From Dysgonomonas mossii (lineage in GTDB: Bacteria; Bacteroidota; Bacteroidia; Bacteroidales; Dysgonomonadaceae): a stretch of 64,000 bases of DNA. The notes under the pieces were generated by a model, which saw only the letters and a list, made by a program, of their open reading frames with translations, ran no database searches and had not been told where the DNA came from. This document shows, one piece after another, positions 55,464-64,000 of this stretch. The stretch spans positions 62,001 through 126,000 of the forward strand of contig NZ_SPPK01000007.1 of NCBI RefSeq assembly GCF_004569505.1, in the 5' to 3' direction. The stretch's first letter is position 1. Each line of letters opens with the position of its first letter. A program made the translations under genes and the position numbers.

Positions 55464-57436
55464 CTAAAAAATCAAACTAAATGCACCACTTTGAGTTACA
55501 TCATGATAAGTAATATTTAGTTTTTGACATTCTTTAGCTAGTCGACGCCTAGTATATCTTGATAATGAAGCATCTAAAACTACATTTTCTATCCAAAAGA
55601 GCTGAGTTAAAGAATATAAAGAGAAACTGTTACTGTGAGTAAGCACCAAATTGTTAACCTTAAATCTTTCTTCTGTAGCCTGCTCTTTCCAGTTATCAGA
55701 AGACAAAATCAGCATATTGTTTGTTTGATAACCAATGTATATATAGCCACTCGTGGTATCACCCGGTAGGATATCTGTTTGAACCCCAGACTTACTCCAT
55801 TTTATCTCTGAAGCCTGACTTCTATTATAAACAGTTATCACTTCTGTATTATCAACGACCTTGCTGTGAATATGACTCGTAAGCAATACCAATATGGCGG
55901 TTAAGCCTACAATTAAAGCCTTCGATTTCTTATATATAAGGAAAACAATATCCCGATTATCATCGCAAAGATCAACCACAAGTCGATAAAAGAAACTTTT
56001 ACATTTTGCAAAAAAGCAAAGGGTAATTGTTCAAACAAATGAATTACGTAGGTCATAAAACTAATTAATACCTGTAAAAGTTTCACCGGAAGATAGTATA
56101 AGTAATAACTAAAATCAGAGAATACAAAACTCAGCATTTTTGCAAAGACAATTCCTCCAGCAGCATACATAATCAAAGAAACGACAGGGACTATAATCAA
56201 ATTGGCAATAAAGAAATATGTAGGGAACGTTCCGAAATAGTAAAGGCAAATAGGAAACGTAGCCAACTGTGCAACAACTGAAAGAGCAAACATCTGCCAG
56301 ATATACCTTATGTATTTATTCTCTATCTTAATCAGACCCGACATCTTTGGGTGAAGATATAAGATGGAGAGTACGGACATGAAACTTAATTGCAGCCCAA
56401 TATCAAACAAAGAGAAAGGATTGACTAAAAGCATAAAGAATGCGGCGATGAACAAGGCGTGAATAGAAAAGCTTTTTCGCCCAACGATCTCCGATACACA
56501 AAACACACTTAACATTGCGCTTGCCCTAACTACCGAAGGAGGCAAACCCGTAATAAAAGCATACCCCCATAATAAAAGAATTATAAGGACTGGCTTTATC
56601 CAATAGTACTTTGAATTTCGATGAACAAAGCCCAGCAGGAAAGTCATCATTACATAAATAATACCAACATGTAATCCGCTCACGGATAAAACATGTACGG
56701 TTCCTGTCGTCCTGAATCCTTGTTTCAGATCATCACTCAATTCGTTCTGATAGCCAAGAGTCAACGCCGACAGAACAGCATACTCTGTCTCTTTCAGATT
56801 CAAAGCCTTATAGAAATCGAGAATAGCTTGCCTGCAACGTAAAGCTTGATACTTAAAGTTAGATGAGACTTCACCTGTCCTTTTATAAGCATCTGATGAG
56901 ACATAAACAGAACCTACAAAGTTTTGATTATACATATACCTGACATAATCAAAATCATCAGGATTACCCATATTTCGGAAGGGCTGAACCTCGCCATAAA
57001 AAAGGAACTCATCCCCCGGATTCAATCGATCGGAGATCAACGAATCTCTTTGAAAATAACAGACTACCTGCTTATCTTCATCGGGCAAAAATACCCTATA
57101 TGCGACAGTCTTAGCTTTTTCTTGAGGAGAGTCTGTTACAATACCTCTATAAAGGTTTCTTGTCCCCGAAAAAGTATATTCAGATAAGTGCTGACGATGC
57201 GCTGTCGAGAAAGCTCCTATTCCGACAGTTGCTAAAACTACGCCCAAACCAAAGAGCCAGCGTAAAGAAAATCGCCGATCTTTTGGCACAAGATATGACA
57301 AAAGCATAGCCATAGTTCCTGACAGGAAAAAGACTATGCTTATATATTCGTTCTTAAAATAGTACTGAAACAGAATACCTACAATCAGCGAGAGCAAGAG
57401 GAAAAGGAATGGTATTTTCGACAATGGATTTCTCAT
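55464..57436 (-). pseudogene. comEC: comEC/rec2-like DNA uptake gene split by a frameshift
   Basis: The first frame (57436 to 55913) encodes 507 residues: N-terminal membrane segments, a DUF4131-type domain and the Competence domain with LSVSGLHVGIIYVMM. It stops just after a final membrane helix. The second frame (about 55979 to 55464) continues with KALIVGLTAILVLL and ends ENVVLDASLSRYTRRRLAKEC...GAFSLIF, the expected C-terminus of Bacteroidales ComEC. The frames cross at a TATATATA run (55931-55938); removing one TA would join them as SLYKKSKALIVG. ComEC forms the inner-membrane channel for single-stranded DNA in transformation. Here it is either broken, phase-variable, frameshifted in translation, or a sequencing error. 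Confidence 0.85.
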
Positions 57437-57471
57437 TCCACAGCACCTGTTAAAATACTACATCAAGTCTA

Positions 57472-58122
57472 TTACAGACTTTTCAGTTTATGAATCATTT
57501 CTGTCGGGTTGGCATCTGCAAATACAGCATTCCCGGCAACCAGAACATCTGCTCCGGCATCGACCAAGCGTTTTCCCGTTTCCAAATTTACACCTCCATC
57601 TACTTCGATAAGTGTATGTAACCCTCGTCTTACAATCATATCTTTAAGACAAGACACTTTATCGAGTGTGCGCTCTATAAACTTCTGACCACCAAAGCCC
57701 GGATTAACAGACATAAGCAATACCATATCCAAATCCTGAAGTATATCTTCGAGTAAACTAACAGGAGTATGAGGATTTAAAGTAACGGCAGCTTTCATCC
57801 CCGCATCGTGTATTGCTGCAATAGTTCGATGCAAGTGTACACAAGCCTCGTAATGCACATTCATCAGATATGCACCTGCATCCTTTACAACAGGAATATA
57901 CTGATCGGGGTTTACAATCATCAGATGTACATCCAATGGTTTCTTTGCCATTTTACTGATCTGCTTAATTATCGGAAAACCGAACGAGATATTGGGAACA
58001 AATGTTCCGTCCATTACATCACAATGAAACCAATCGGCTTCACTATTGTTTACCATTTCTATATCGGCTTGCAAATTAAGAAAATCAGCTGACAATAATG
58101 ACGGAGCTATTTTATGGTGCAT
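57472..58122 (-). CDS. rpe: Ribulose-phosphate 3-epimerase
   Basis: This 216-residue TIM-barrel enzyme of the pentose phosphate pathway interconverts ribulose 5-phosphate and xylulose 5-phosphate. Motifs: APSLLSADFLNL, HCDVMDGTFVPNISFG, LDVHLMI, LLMSVNPGFGGQKFI and IEVDGGVN with VAGNAVF. It is the first gene of the rpe-comEC-nrnA-DUF4827-glmM run. Confidence 0.96.
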   Translation of the reverse strand: MHHKIAPSLLSADFLNLQADIEMVNNSEADWFHCDVMDGTFVPNISFGFPIIKQISKMAKKPLDVHLMIVNPDQYIPVVKDAGAYLMNVHYEACVHLHRTIAAIHDAGMKAAVTLNPHTPVSLLEDILQDLDMVLLMSVNPGFGGQKFIERTLDKVSCLKDMIVRRGLHTLIEVDGGVNLETGKRLVDAGADVLVAGNAVFADANPTEMIHKLKSL

Positions 58123-58196
58123 ACTATTGAATTATAAGTTATAAATTTGATGTTATCATCCTTCAAAGCAAAAATACGAAAAAGAGCACAAGTGAC

Positions 58197-58233
58197 AAAA
58201 AGAAAAAAGGTACAAACATCAAATGTCTATACC
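58197..58233 (-). terminator. Terminator of the 53-residue gene
   Basis: On the minus strand GGTATAGACAT and ATGTTTGTACC (plus 58209-58233) form an 11-bp stem with two G-U wobbles and a 3-base loop, followed by TTTTTTC and more T. On the plus strand the two wobbles become mismatches, so it is built for minus transcription. Confidence 0.75.
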
Positions 58234-58257
58234 CTTTATTCTTTTCTGAGAGATTTA

Positions 58258-58419
58258 TCAATTCACACAAAACTCATTTAGTGATCTTGGCAAAGATTTC
58301 TCAGCATAATATGTTCGTGCAAACTGTTTCAGAAAGTCCAGCGTACTTTTGGCAGGTGCGACAACCTCCCCTTCATTATCAACACTTTTGCACAGCTTAT
58401 GAGTATAGTTTTTTTTCAT
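58258..58419 (-). CDS. Unlisted 53-residue small protein
   Basis: An ATG at 58417-58419 opens a 53-codon frame (MKKNYTHKLCKSVDNEGEVV, then APAKSTLDFLKQFARTYYAE and KSLPRSLNEFCVN) ending at TGA 58258-58260. The pattern K-x-C-K-S-V ... VAPAKSTLDFLKQFARTY ... LNEF-x-VN recalls a widespread family of 50-60-residue Bacteroidales proteins of unknown function. It is followed by a well-formed minus-strand terminator 25 bases later. It lies between nspC and rpe on the same strand and may be co-transcribed with nspC. The rest of the 58123-58502 gap shows nothing else. Confidence 0.75.
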   Translation of the reverse strand: MKKNYTHKLCKSVDNEGEVVAPAKSTLDFLKQFARTYYAEKSLPRSLNEFCVN

Positions 58420-58502
58420 AGGCAATTTCCTTAAATAAGTTAGTTCTATCTATGAAACGCCATCCTTAAACCTATATTGTTTATGATCTAATATTTAACA
58501 TT

Positions 58503-59645
58503 CTAGCTCATACGAGTTTTATAATCCTCGTAACTAAATTCCCTGTAAATCTCCAACTGGTCAGACTTATTCCAAAGAGCAATAGCCGGATGAGATATAC
58601 CATTAAACATAGTAGTCTTCACGATTGTATAATGAATCATATCTTCGAATATAATCTTATCACCTATAAGAAGAGGTTCATCAAAAGACCATTCTCCAAC
58701 AAAATCACCACTCAGGCAACTACTTCCTCCCATACGATAAGTTGGCAGTCCTTCTACCGGTTCGTGATATGCGCCTCTGATATGCGGTTTATAAGGCATT
58801 TCCAAACAATCGGGCATATGGCATGCAAAAGACACATCAAGTATTGCTGTCTTAATACCCCTATTCTCTACAATATCTACCACTGTAGAAACCAGAACTC
58901 CTGTTTGCCAAGCAAAAGCACTTCCCGGCTCCATGATAATCTCAAGATTGGGATACTTCGATTTAAAAGATTTGAGTAAGCCGATGAGATGTTCCACGTC
59001 ATAATCTTTTCGAGTCATAAGGTGTCCGCCTCCCATATTAAACCACTTCACCTGCGACAATAAATGCCCAAACTTCTGCTCAATCACTTCCAGGGTTTTC
59101 TCTAAGTCGTATGACGATGATTCGCACAATGTATGAAAATGCAGTCCTTCTACACCTTCGGGTAACTTGTCACCCAACTGATCCAAAGAGATACCGAGAC
59201 GTGAACCCGGAGTAGCCGGATTATATAAATCAGTCTCTACTGTAGAATATTCGGGATTGATACGTAAACCGCAAGATATTTTATGAGAATGCTTCAACGT
59301 TTCAGGATAAAACCGATCGAACTGCGATAAAGAGTTGAACGTAATATGACTGCTATAACGCATGAAAAGAGGAAAATTTTCGGGTGTATATGCAGGAGAA
59401 AAAGTATGCGCCAAGCTTCCCATTTCTTCATACGCCAATTGCGCTTCATACACAGAACTTGCTGTAGAACATGGAATGTATTCTCTTATAATAGGGAACG
59501 ATTTCCACATTGCAAACGCCTTGAAAGCTAATATAATATTCACTCCTGCCCTATCTTTTACCGATTTGATAAGACTGAGATTGTTTCTAAGCAATTCTTC
59601 TTCCATCACAAAGCAAGGTGACGGTACTTTATTTATTTCTATCAT
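58503..59645 (-). CDS. nspC: Carboxynorspermidine decarboxylase
   Basis: This 380-residue PLP enzyme of the alanine-racemase/ornithine-decarboxylase fold makes spermidine or norspermidine from the carboxy form in the alternative polyamine pathway. The PLP lysine is in ILAFKAFAMW (Lys42), the glycine-rich loop is WFNMGGGHLMTRKDY, and the C-terminal GGSSCLSGDFVGEW supplies the catalytic cysteine region. Start ATG 59645 (MIEINKVPSPCFVMEEELL) matches the family; an upstream frame adds 13 residues. The partner dehydrogenase (Lys1-like) is not in the window. Confidence 0.93.
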   Translation of the reverse strand: MIEINKVPSPCFVMEEELLRNNLSLIKSVKDRAGVNIILAFKAFAMWKSFPIIREYIPCSTASSVYEAQLAYEEMGSLAHTFSPAYTPENFPLFMRYSSHITFNSLSQFDRFYPETLKHSHKISCGLRINPEYSTVETDLYNPATPGSRLGISLDQLGDKLPEGVEGLHFHTLCESSSYDLEKTLEVIEQKFGHLLSQVKWFNMGGGHLMTRKDYDVEHLIGLLKSFKSKYPNLEIIMEPGSAFAWQTGVLVSTVVDIVENRGIKTAILDVSFACHMPDCLEMPYKPHIRGAYHEPVEGLPTYRMGGSSCLSGDFVGEWSFDEPLLIGDKIIFEDMIHYTIVKTTMFNGISHPAIALWNKSDQLEIYREFSYEDYKTRMS

Positions 59646-59865
59646 TTTTATTGATTTTTTCGTCAAAAAAATTACAAGTTGCAAAGGTCGTGATTTTATT
59701 CTCGATGTTTAAATAATTTAGTATAAAAAATTAACCTCTTTCTTTACTATGATTAATCTTCCCTATAAAACAGATCAGCTTTTATTTTACTTTCTTCACA
59801 TCAATAAAACTTAATACTAAACTATTTACTAATTTTACCCCCTCTTATTATATGATAATTTCAGA

Positions 59866-60507
59866 ATGAAAAAATACAACCTCCCCGATATAAACCGCCG
59901 GACAGATACTGTCATATTGGCAAATGGCAATTTCCCTTCCAATCCTTTAGCTTTATCGATACTCAACAACTGCAAGTACCTTGTATGTTGCGACGGGGCA
60001 ACGAATAATCTGACAAACACAAGCAGATTACCCGATGCAATAGTTGGAGATTGCGATTCACTCTCGGAAGAGAACCAAATACGGTTTGCAGATATTATAC
60101 ATAGAATACCCGAACAGGAGACCAACGACCTTACAAAAGCCGTACGATTCTGCTTGAAACAAGGAAGAAAAGAGTTGACGATACTCGGCGCAACAGGCAA
60201 ACGGGAAGATCATACCATTGCCAATATAAGCCTGCTATGCGAGTATATGAATGATGCCGACGTGGAAATGATTACCAACTACGGTGTATTTAACGGAATA
60301 GGCTCCACCTCTATTTTCGAAAGCTATAAAGGGCAGCAAGTCTCTTTGTTCTGCATAGATCAGAGCATTGTAACATCACACAATCTTTTGTATGCTATCG
60401 AAAAACGGATATTTACCAACTGGTGGCAAGCTACCCTGAACGAGTCTACAAGCGATGAGTTTACGATAGAAATAAACGGACGTATGATCGTTTACAGGGC
60501 TTTTTGA
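59866..60507 (+). CDS. Thiamine pyrophosphokinase
   Basis: This 213-residue enzyme transfers pyrophosphate from ATP to thiamine. Motifs: VILANGNFP, VCCDGATNNL, AIVGDCDSLS, QETNDLTKAV and LGATGKREDHTIANISLL, all characteristic of the TPK catalytic domain, followed by a shorter beta-rich thiamine-binding domain. The only plus-strand gene in the 45-64 kb region apart from none adjacent; it is divergent from nspC and convergent with sufE. I saw no TPP riboswitch upstream. Confidence 0.92.
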   Translation: MKKYNLPDINRRTDTVILANGNFPSNPLALSILNNCKYLVCCDGATNNLTNTSRLPDAIVGDCDSLSEENQIRFADIIHRIPEQETNDLTKAVRFCLKQGRKELTILGATGKREDHTIANISLLCEYMNDADVEMITNYGVFNGIGSTSIFESYKGQQVSLFCIDQSIVTSHNLLYAIEKRIFTNWWQATLNESTSDEFTIEINGRMIVYRAF

Positions 60508-60519
60508 CATCCCCAAGCG

Positions 60520-60960
60520 TTAAGCTCCTACCTCACCGATTTCCTTCGCCTTATATGCCATCGCATAAAAACGGATTTGCTTTATCATAGACACAAGCCC
60601 GTTGGAGCGTGTAGGCGAAAGGTTTTCTTTCAGCCCAATCTTCTCTATAAAGTAAAGATCGGTATTTATAATTTCATCCGGCGTACGGTTCGACAACACC
60701 TTTATCAGTAGAGCAATAATGCCTTTTACGATTACGGCATCGCTCTCCGCTTTAAGCACTATTTTACCGTCGATGTAATCTGCCTGTAGCCATACACGGC
60801 TTTGGCAACCAACAATAAGATTGTCTTCTGTCTTATTCTTATCGTCTAATTTATCCAGTGAATTTCCCAATTCTATCAATAATGCGTAACGATCCATCCA
60901 ATCGTCAAACATCGAAAATTCTTCTATAATCTCGTCTTGAACTTCGTTTATTGTAGCCAT
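60520..60960 (-). CDS. sufE: SufE-type cysteine desulfurase activator
   Basis: This 146-residue protein accepts persulfide sulfur from the SufS desulfurase for iron-sulfur cluster assembly. The active-site cysteine is in VGCQSRVW (Cys52), and DDWMDRYALLIELG and LSPTRSNGLVSM match the family throughout. It lies 13 bases downstream of the glutaminyl cyclase gene on the same strand. Other suf genes are not in the window. Confidence 0.94.
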   Translation of the reverse strand: MATINEVQDEIIEEFSMFDDWMDRYALLIELGNSLDKLDDKNKTEDNLIVGCQSRVWLQADYIDGKIVLKAESDAVIVKGIIALLIKVLSNRTPDEIINTDLYFIEKIGLKENLSPTRSNGLVSMIKQIRFYAMAYKAKEIGEVGA

Positions 60961-60973
60961 TTATTCCCTCTGT

Positions 60974-61969
60974 TTATTTTTCCTTATATACAACCTCCAG
61001 CACTGTTTGTCCTACGGCCTTCAATGTTTCTTTACTGATATTACGCATATCATCTTTTTGTGTATGCCATGAGTGGAAGAACCCATGATCCATATCCTGA
61101 CGGTAATCGATAATATCGATACTCGGTATCTTGCGAATCTGATTTACAGGAACATGATCGTCTGTTACTCCACCCACATCTTTACCAATAAAGAACTTGC
61201 CATAACTAAGCAGTCCGGCTGTTCTCCATACTTTTTCAAGTATATCTTCTGCATATTCTTTGGATATTGCTTCTCTATAAAAGGTTGCACCTTCTGCTCC
61301 AACCATATCCAATAATATCCCGAATTTAGCTTTATAGTTTGGCACATGCGGATTATTTGCCCAGTACTGAGAGCCTAAACACCATGTTTCTCCTTTAATC
61401 AAAGATTTCTCCGCAAAAGCAGGAATACCATAATCTTCTGCATCAAAAAAGATGATATCTACTCCTACCTCAGGAGCTTTCGACTGAAGTACTCTTGCTA
61501 CCTCCATCAATACTCCTACTCCACTGGCGCCGTCATTAGCACCCAGCAACGGTTTCTTTAGATTAGCCGGATCAGGATCCTGATCTGAGTAGGGACGTGT
61601 GTCCCAATGAGCAAAAAGTAGCACCCTGTTTTTCTTATCTAAGCCATAAGAGGCTATTATATTGCGGGCATTAAGCTTTGTGCCATCGTATGCCGTTACA
61701 ACCATCTTCTGTTCCTGAACTTGTGCTCCGAAACGTTTCATTTCGGCTACCAGATAATCGCCGCAAGCAACGTGTTCTTTAGTGTTCGGCACACGGTATC
61801 CGAATGCAACTTGTCTGTCTAAATAAGCGTATGCACTATCGGCGTTGAAGTCCGGCGATACTTTCTGATACGAGTCAGCCATCGTATTCGCATTTTGAGT
61901 TGTTTTACCACAAGAGCATGCTATAAAAATCAAAGACATGCATGTAATGTATATGTTCTTAATTGCCAT
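60974..61969 (-). CDS. Glutaminyl-peptide cyclotransferase-like M28-fold lipoprotein
   Basis: This 331-residue protein has a lipoprotein signal (lipobox FIAC, about Cys18) and an M28 fold with LFAHWDTRPYS, GANDGASGVGVL, FFDAEDYG and a late SWHT histidine. The order and wording match the animal-type bacterial glutaminyl cyclases of Porphyromonas and relatives, which convert N-terminal glutamine of exported proteins to pyroglutamate in the periplasm with one zinc. Many outer-membrane proteins of this group start with Gln after signal cleavage, which fits. A TATATTTG box on the minus strand at 62003-62010 may be the -7 element. Confidence 0.88.
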   Translation of the reverse strand: MAIKNIYITCMSLIFIACSCGKTTQNANTMADSYQKVSPDFNADSAYAYLDRQVAFGYRVPNTKEHVACGDYLVAEMKRFGAQVQEQKMVVTAYDGTKLNARNIIASYGLDKKNRVLLFAHWDTRPYSDQDPDPANLKKPLLGANDGASGVGVLMEVARVLQSKAPEVGVDIIFFDAEDYGIPAFAEKSLIKGETWCLGSQYWANNPHVPNYKAKFGILLDMVGAEGATFYREAISKEYAEDILEKVWRTAGLLSYGKFFIGKDVGGVTDDHVPVNQIRKIPSIDIIDYRQDMDHGFFHSWHTQKDDMRNISKETLKAVGQTVLEVVYKEK

Positions 61970-62098
61970 CTTATACTAGTTTATTTTACAGAATACAATC
62001 TACAAATATAGAGATTTGTTGTGAGGTAGAGGTTTCATTTAAGAGTTTTTTCGATTAGTACCTTCACTACACTAAAACAAGCAAGGCGTCTAACTCCG

Positions 62099-62145
62099 AA
62101 AAGTGACAAAAGTAACACATATCATACTGTTTATATATTGTCACC
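62099..62145 (+). repeat. Dispersed 47-bp repeat, copy B
   Basis: Begins aaaagtgac-aaaagtaac and ends attgtcacc, the same frame of conserved ends and the same length as copy A at 4204-4250, with a diverged middle. It overlaps the stop codon of the broken phage-type gene at 62141. Confidence 0.5.
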
Positions 62146-62817
62146 CTCTGTAAAGATATCCGGGAGGTAAGACTTCGCCACTCCTCTCAACCTTAACGAA
62201 TTTCGGTTTGAGCTCAACTTCCGAGTTTTCATTACTTGCTTCATCACTCTCTACTGTAGAACAATCTGCTATATCTTGTGGCTTGGAAGATATACCGTCT
62301 TTTTGCGGATGTAAATCTTTGCCTTTTTTTGGGGTGCTTCCTTTCCTTAAATTCTCACGCAACAGATTTAGATTCTCCGCTGTTTTCGGATCACGAACAA
62401 TAATGGTTAAAGCAGACTGGGAGTTCTCCTCTTCTTTATTGGCTTTACTATCTTGACGAGAAAGTGTAAGTTTTATCGCATGGGTATCAGGGGCATATTC
62501 TTTTTGTTTTACGATCTGCGATTTTAAGACCAGCTCATCAGGATTATTTTTATCGGGAACGTATATCGTCTTTGTCTCTGTAAGGGTATAACCTTCCAGC
62601 TTCCTTTTTAGAGACTTACGAGCCAGTATCAGTAGTTATCATCACGACGGTCTATCGCTTTTTCTATTGCTTCTCTGAATTCGGGCTTTGTATCTTTCCA
62701 TTCATAAAAAGACTTTCTGCTGATTTTTAATATGCTGCATATCTCCGAGATAGAATAAGTATCTGCTTCTATCAGTCTAACAATCTTCTCTACTAGTTTT
62801 TCTGTGTACTTTGCCAT
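62141..62817 (-). pseudogene. Frameshifted phage HTH / terminase-small-subunit-like gene
   Basis: The first frame (62817-62629) gives 62 residues with an N-terminal helix-turn-helix (YSISEICSILKISRKSFYEW) and ends AIDRRDDNY-stop. The next frame continues without a break from about 62634 to 62141: LILARKSLKRKLEGYTLTE, then KTIYVPDKNNPDELVLKSQI, APDTHAIKLTLSRQD and a charged tail ending LPPGYLYRG. Adding one A at the AA of GATAAC (plus 62636-62637) restores RRDDKLLILARKSL, the expected joint. The intact protein of about 225 residues resembles phage DNA-packaging small subunits or phBC6A51-type HTH proteins of Bacteroidales. No other phage genes adjoin it. Confidence 0.75.
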
Positions 62818-62891
62818 ATCTATTATAATAAGTTGTTTATAATAGATAATTATTTAGGAAAGTGATAAATATGTTTTAGATGGATATCTTT

Positions 62892-63938
62892 TCAATTTTT
62901 CTTTTGCTTCCATATAGCATCAGCAATAGATCTGTATCTTCCCCAGAATTTATAATGAGTAAGAGAGAAAAATGAAATTAGCCGTCCGGTGTATTTATTC
63001 AAAAGAAAAAGATGTTGAATCCGATAGAAAAAAATAAGAAGAATAAAAAAGACGATAAAAGAAAAGACTTTTTCGACAAAAGGATAATGCAAAAAATCGG
63101 AAGATAATTTGTTTAACAGATAAGTTGCAAGTGTAGAATAGAATATACTTATAATAACAAAGAGTCCGTGAGCACTTTCTATTGCTCTTTTAGGACAAAG
63201 AGACATACATCGCATACAACTTTCACACTTCAAGAGCCAAAAAGGACGCTTGTTTAATATTTTGATTGCTTTTACAGGACATTGTTTCACACAGAGCTGG
63301 CATCCATCACAAGCTGTTGAAGCATAGAATGATTTTGCAAAGGCAAAACGCCCTGCAATATAATATCCTAAAGATATAGGGGATATCAGTATATCTTGAA
63401 CAATATCCCTGTATGATACAAAAACAGAATTTCCTTCAAATATCCTGTCACAATATTTCTTTACTTTATAAAAATTAGCTTCATGCAAAAATGCCACAGC
63501 ATTCTTATTTAATGCCGGATGAATCGACATCCAATTAGACGGCATATCGAAAGGTATTTGTCCTTTAATCTTATACCCTTTCATTTTTAGCATTATTGTT
63601 GATACAAAAAATGCGATTCCAGTCAAACCCGGTGTTACCGTTTTTCCAATCTTTAGTCCGGCTCTTGTATTCATTAGTATAATATCGTTAGAGCCTTTTG
63701 GAAATCGGCGAATAAAGTCGAGAGTTATTGGGGGATAGTTGAATCCATGTATTGGTGAAATAATAATTACCAAAGTGCCAGGATCTATGTCAATACTGTT
63801 GTGTTTTGCTGTATCGATATTCTCTAAATTGCATATTATATTCTTTTCGGCAGCAAATTCTCGAATCCAATAGGAAATCCTTTTCGCATTCCCTGTTCCC
63901 GAAAAATAATAAATCCTTATTTTTTTATATACAAGCAT
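62892..63938 (-). CDS. EFR1-type flavodoxin/ferredoxin fusion membrane protein
   Basis: This 348-residue protein has a flavodoxin-like N-terminal half with an FMN phosphate loop (YYFSGTGNAKRISYWI) and MNTRAG, a two-[4Fe-4S] ferredoxin module (CDGCQLCVKQCPVKAI; CESCMRCMSLCPKRAIE, about residues 214-256), then two or more hydrophobic C-terminal helices (LFVIISIFYSTLATYLL; VFSFIVFFILLIFFYRI). This order is that of EFR1-family ferrodoxins, electron-transfer proteins of unknown partner; the membrane tail suggests docking to a membrane complex. Start ATG 63938. No neighbour indicates its electron donor. Confidence 0.87.
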   Translation of the reverse strand: MLVYKKIRIYYFSGTGNAKRISYWIREFAAEKNIICNLENIDTAKHNSIDIDPGTLVIIISPIHGFNYPPITLDFIRRFPKGSNDIILMNTRAGLKIGKTVTPGLTGIAFFVSTIMLKMKGYKIKGQIPFDMPSNWMSIHPALNKNAVAFLHEANFYKVKKYCDRIFEGNSVFVSYRDIVQDILISPISLGYYIAGRFAFAKSFYASTACDGCQLCVKQCPVKAIKILNKRPFWLLKCESCMRCMSLCPKRAIESAHGLFVIISIFYSTLATYLLNKLSSDFLHYPFVEKVFSFIVFFILLIFFYRIQHLFLLNKYTGRLISFFSLTHYKFWGRYRSIADAIWKQKKN

Positions 63939-64000
63939 TCAGCATATCAGATAAGATTATAATTCAAAGATAGTTACAAAAATAATTTTCGCTTCATTTT

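Noticed and set aside
59685..59865. Possible TPP riboswitch before thiamine pyrophosphokinase
   Set aside because: No THI-box-like sequence is visible; the gap is short and AT-rich.
1..64000. CRISPR arrays, rRNA genes, complete insertion sequences
   Set aside because: No regularly spaced repeats, rRNA-like stretches or transposase genes were seen in the window.

Overview
The window looks like a chromosomal segment of a low-GC Bacteroidales bacterium, most like Dysgonomonas or a near relative (inferred from protein resemblance and AT-richness; no search was run). Three SusC/SusD outer-membrane pairs, an ECF sigma/FecR unit, Bacteroidota-type -7 boxes (TAnnTTTG), lipoprotein signals and the absence of Shine-Dalgarno sites all point to Bacteroidota. 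Most of the window is ordinary core genome with a few decayed mobile-element pieces.

Layout. 1-2.6 kb: minus-strand phage or conjugative-element cargo (PcfK-like, ASCH-like, small proteins, a broken DnaN-like clamp gene) on the 3' side of a tRNA-Arg(ACG). 2.9-6.8 kb: pheS, a secreted M28 peptidase, an orphan membrane protein and an alpha/beta hydrolase. 7-13 kb: SusC/SusD pair 1 with a small lipoprotein, preceded by a long untranslated region. 13.2-15.3 kb: prfA and pyrF. 15.6-20.6 kb: SusC/SusD pair 2. 20.7-28.6 kb: a complete kdpFABC-kdpDE potassium uptake and sensing locus, including a 29-residue KdpF. 28.7-34.4 kb: rhamnose catabolism (rhaB, rhaA, rhaT, rhaD) with a convergent AraC-family regulator. 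34.6-44.3 kb: a minus-strand polysaccharide utilisation locus: ECF sigma, FecR anti-sigma, STN-containing SusC, SusD and a GH2 enzyme resembling exo-beta-D-glucosaminidase. 44.4-45.2 kb: a TPR protein. 45.3-45.6 kb: a probable small RNA or broken small gene with its own promoter and terminator. 45.6-62 kb: minus-strand housekeeping genes (uvrA, lytic transglycosylase, ispE, ddh, DUF2461, then the rpe-comEC-nrnA-DUF4827-glmM cluster, nspC, sufE, glutaminyl cyclase) with a plus-strand thiamine pyrophosphokinase. 62.1-62.8 kb: a frameshifted phage HTH/terminase-small-subunit-like gene. 62.9-63.9 kb: a flavodoxin/ferredoxin fusion membrane protein.

How it works together: KdpD/KdpE should drive kdpF through a four-half-site operator. 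The AraC protein should drive rhaB through a 21-bp direct repeat. The ECF/FecR pair should link binding at the third SusC to expression of its own locus.

Most worth a second look: the 240-nt transcription unit at 45319-45558, the kdp and rha operators, the 18-bp perfect inverted repeat at 6982-7021, the comEC frameshift in a TA repeat, an unlisted 53-residue gene with its own terminator at 58258-58419, and the two decayed mobile-element genes. I found no clear new defence system or CRISPR array.
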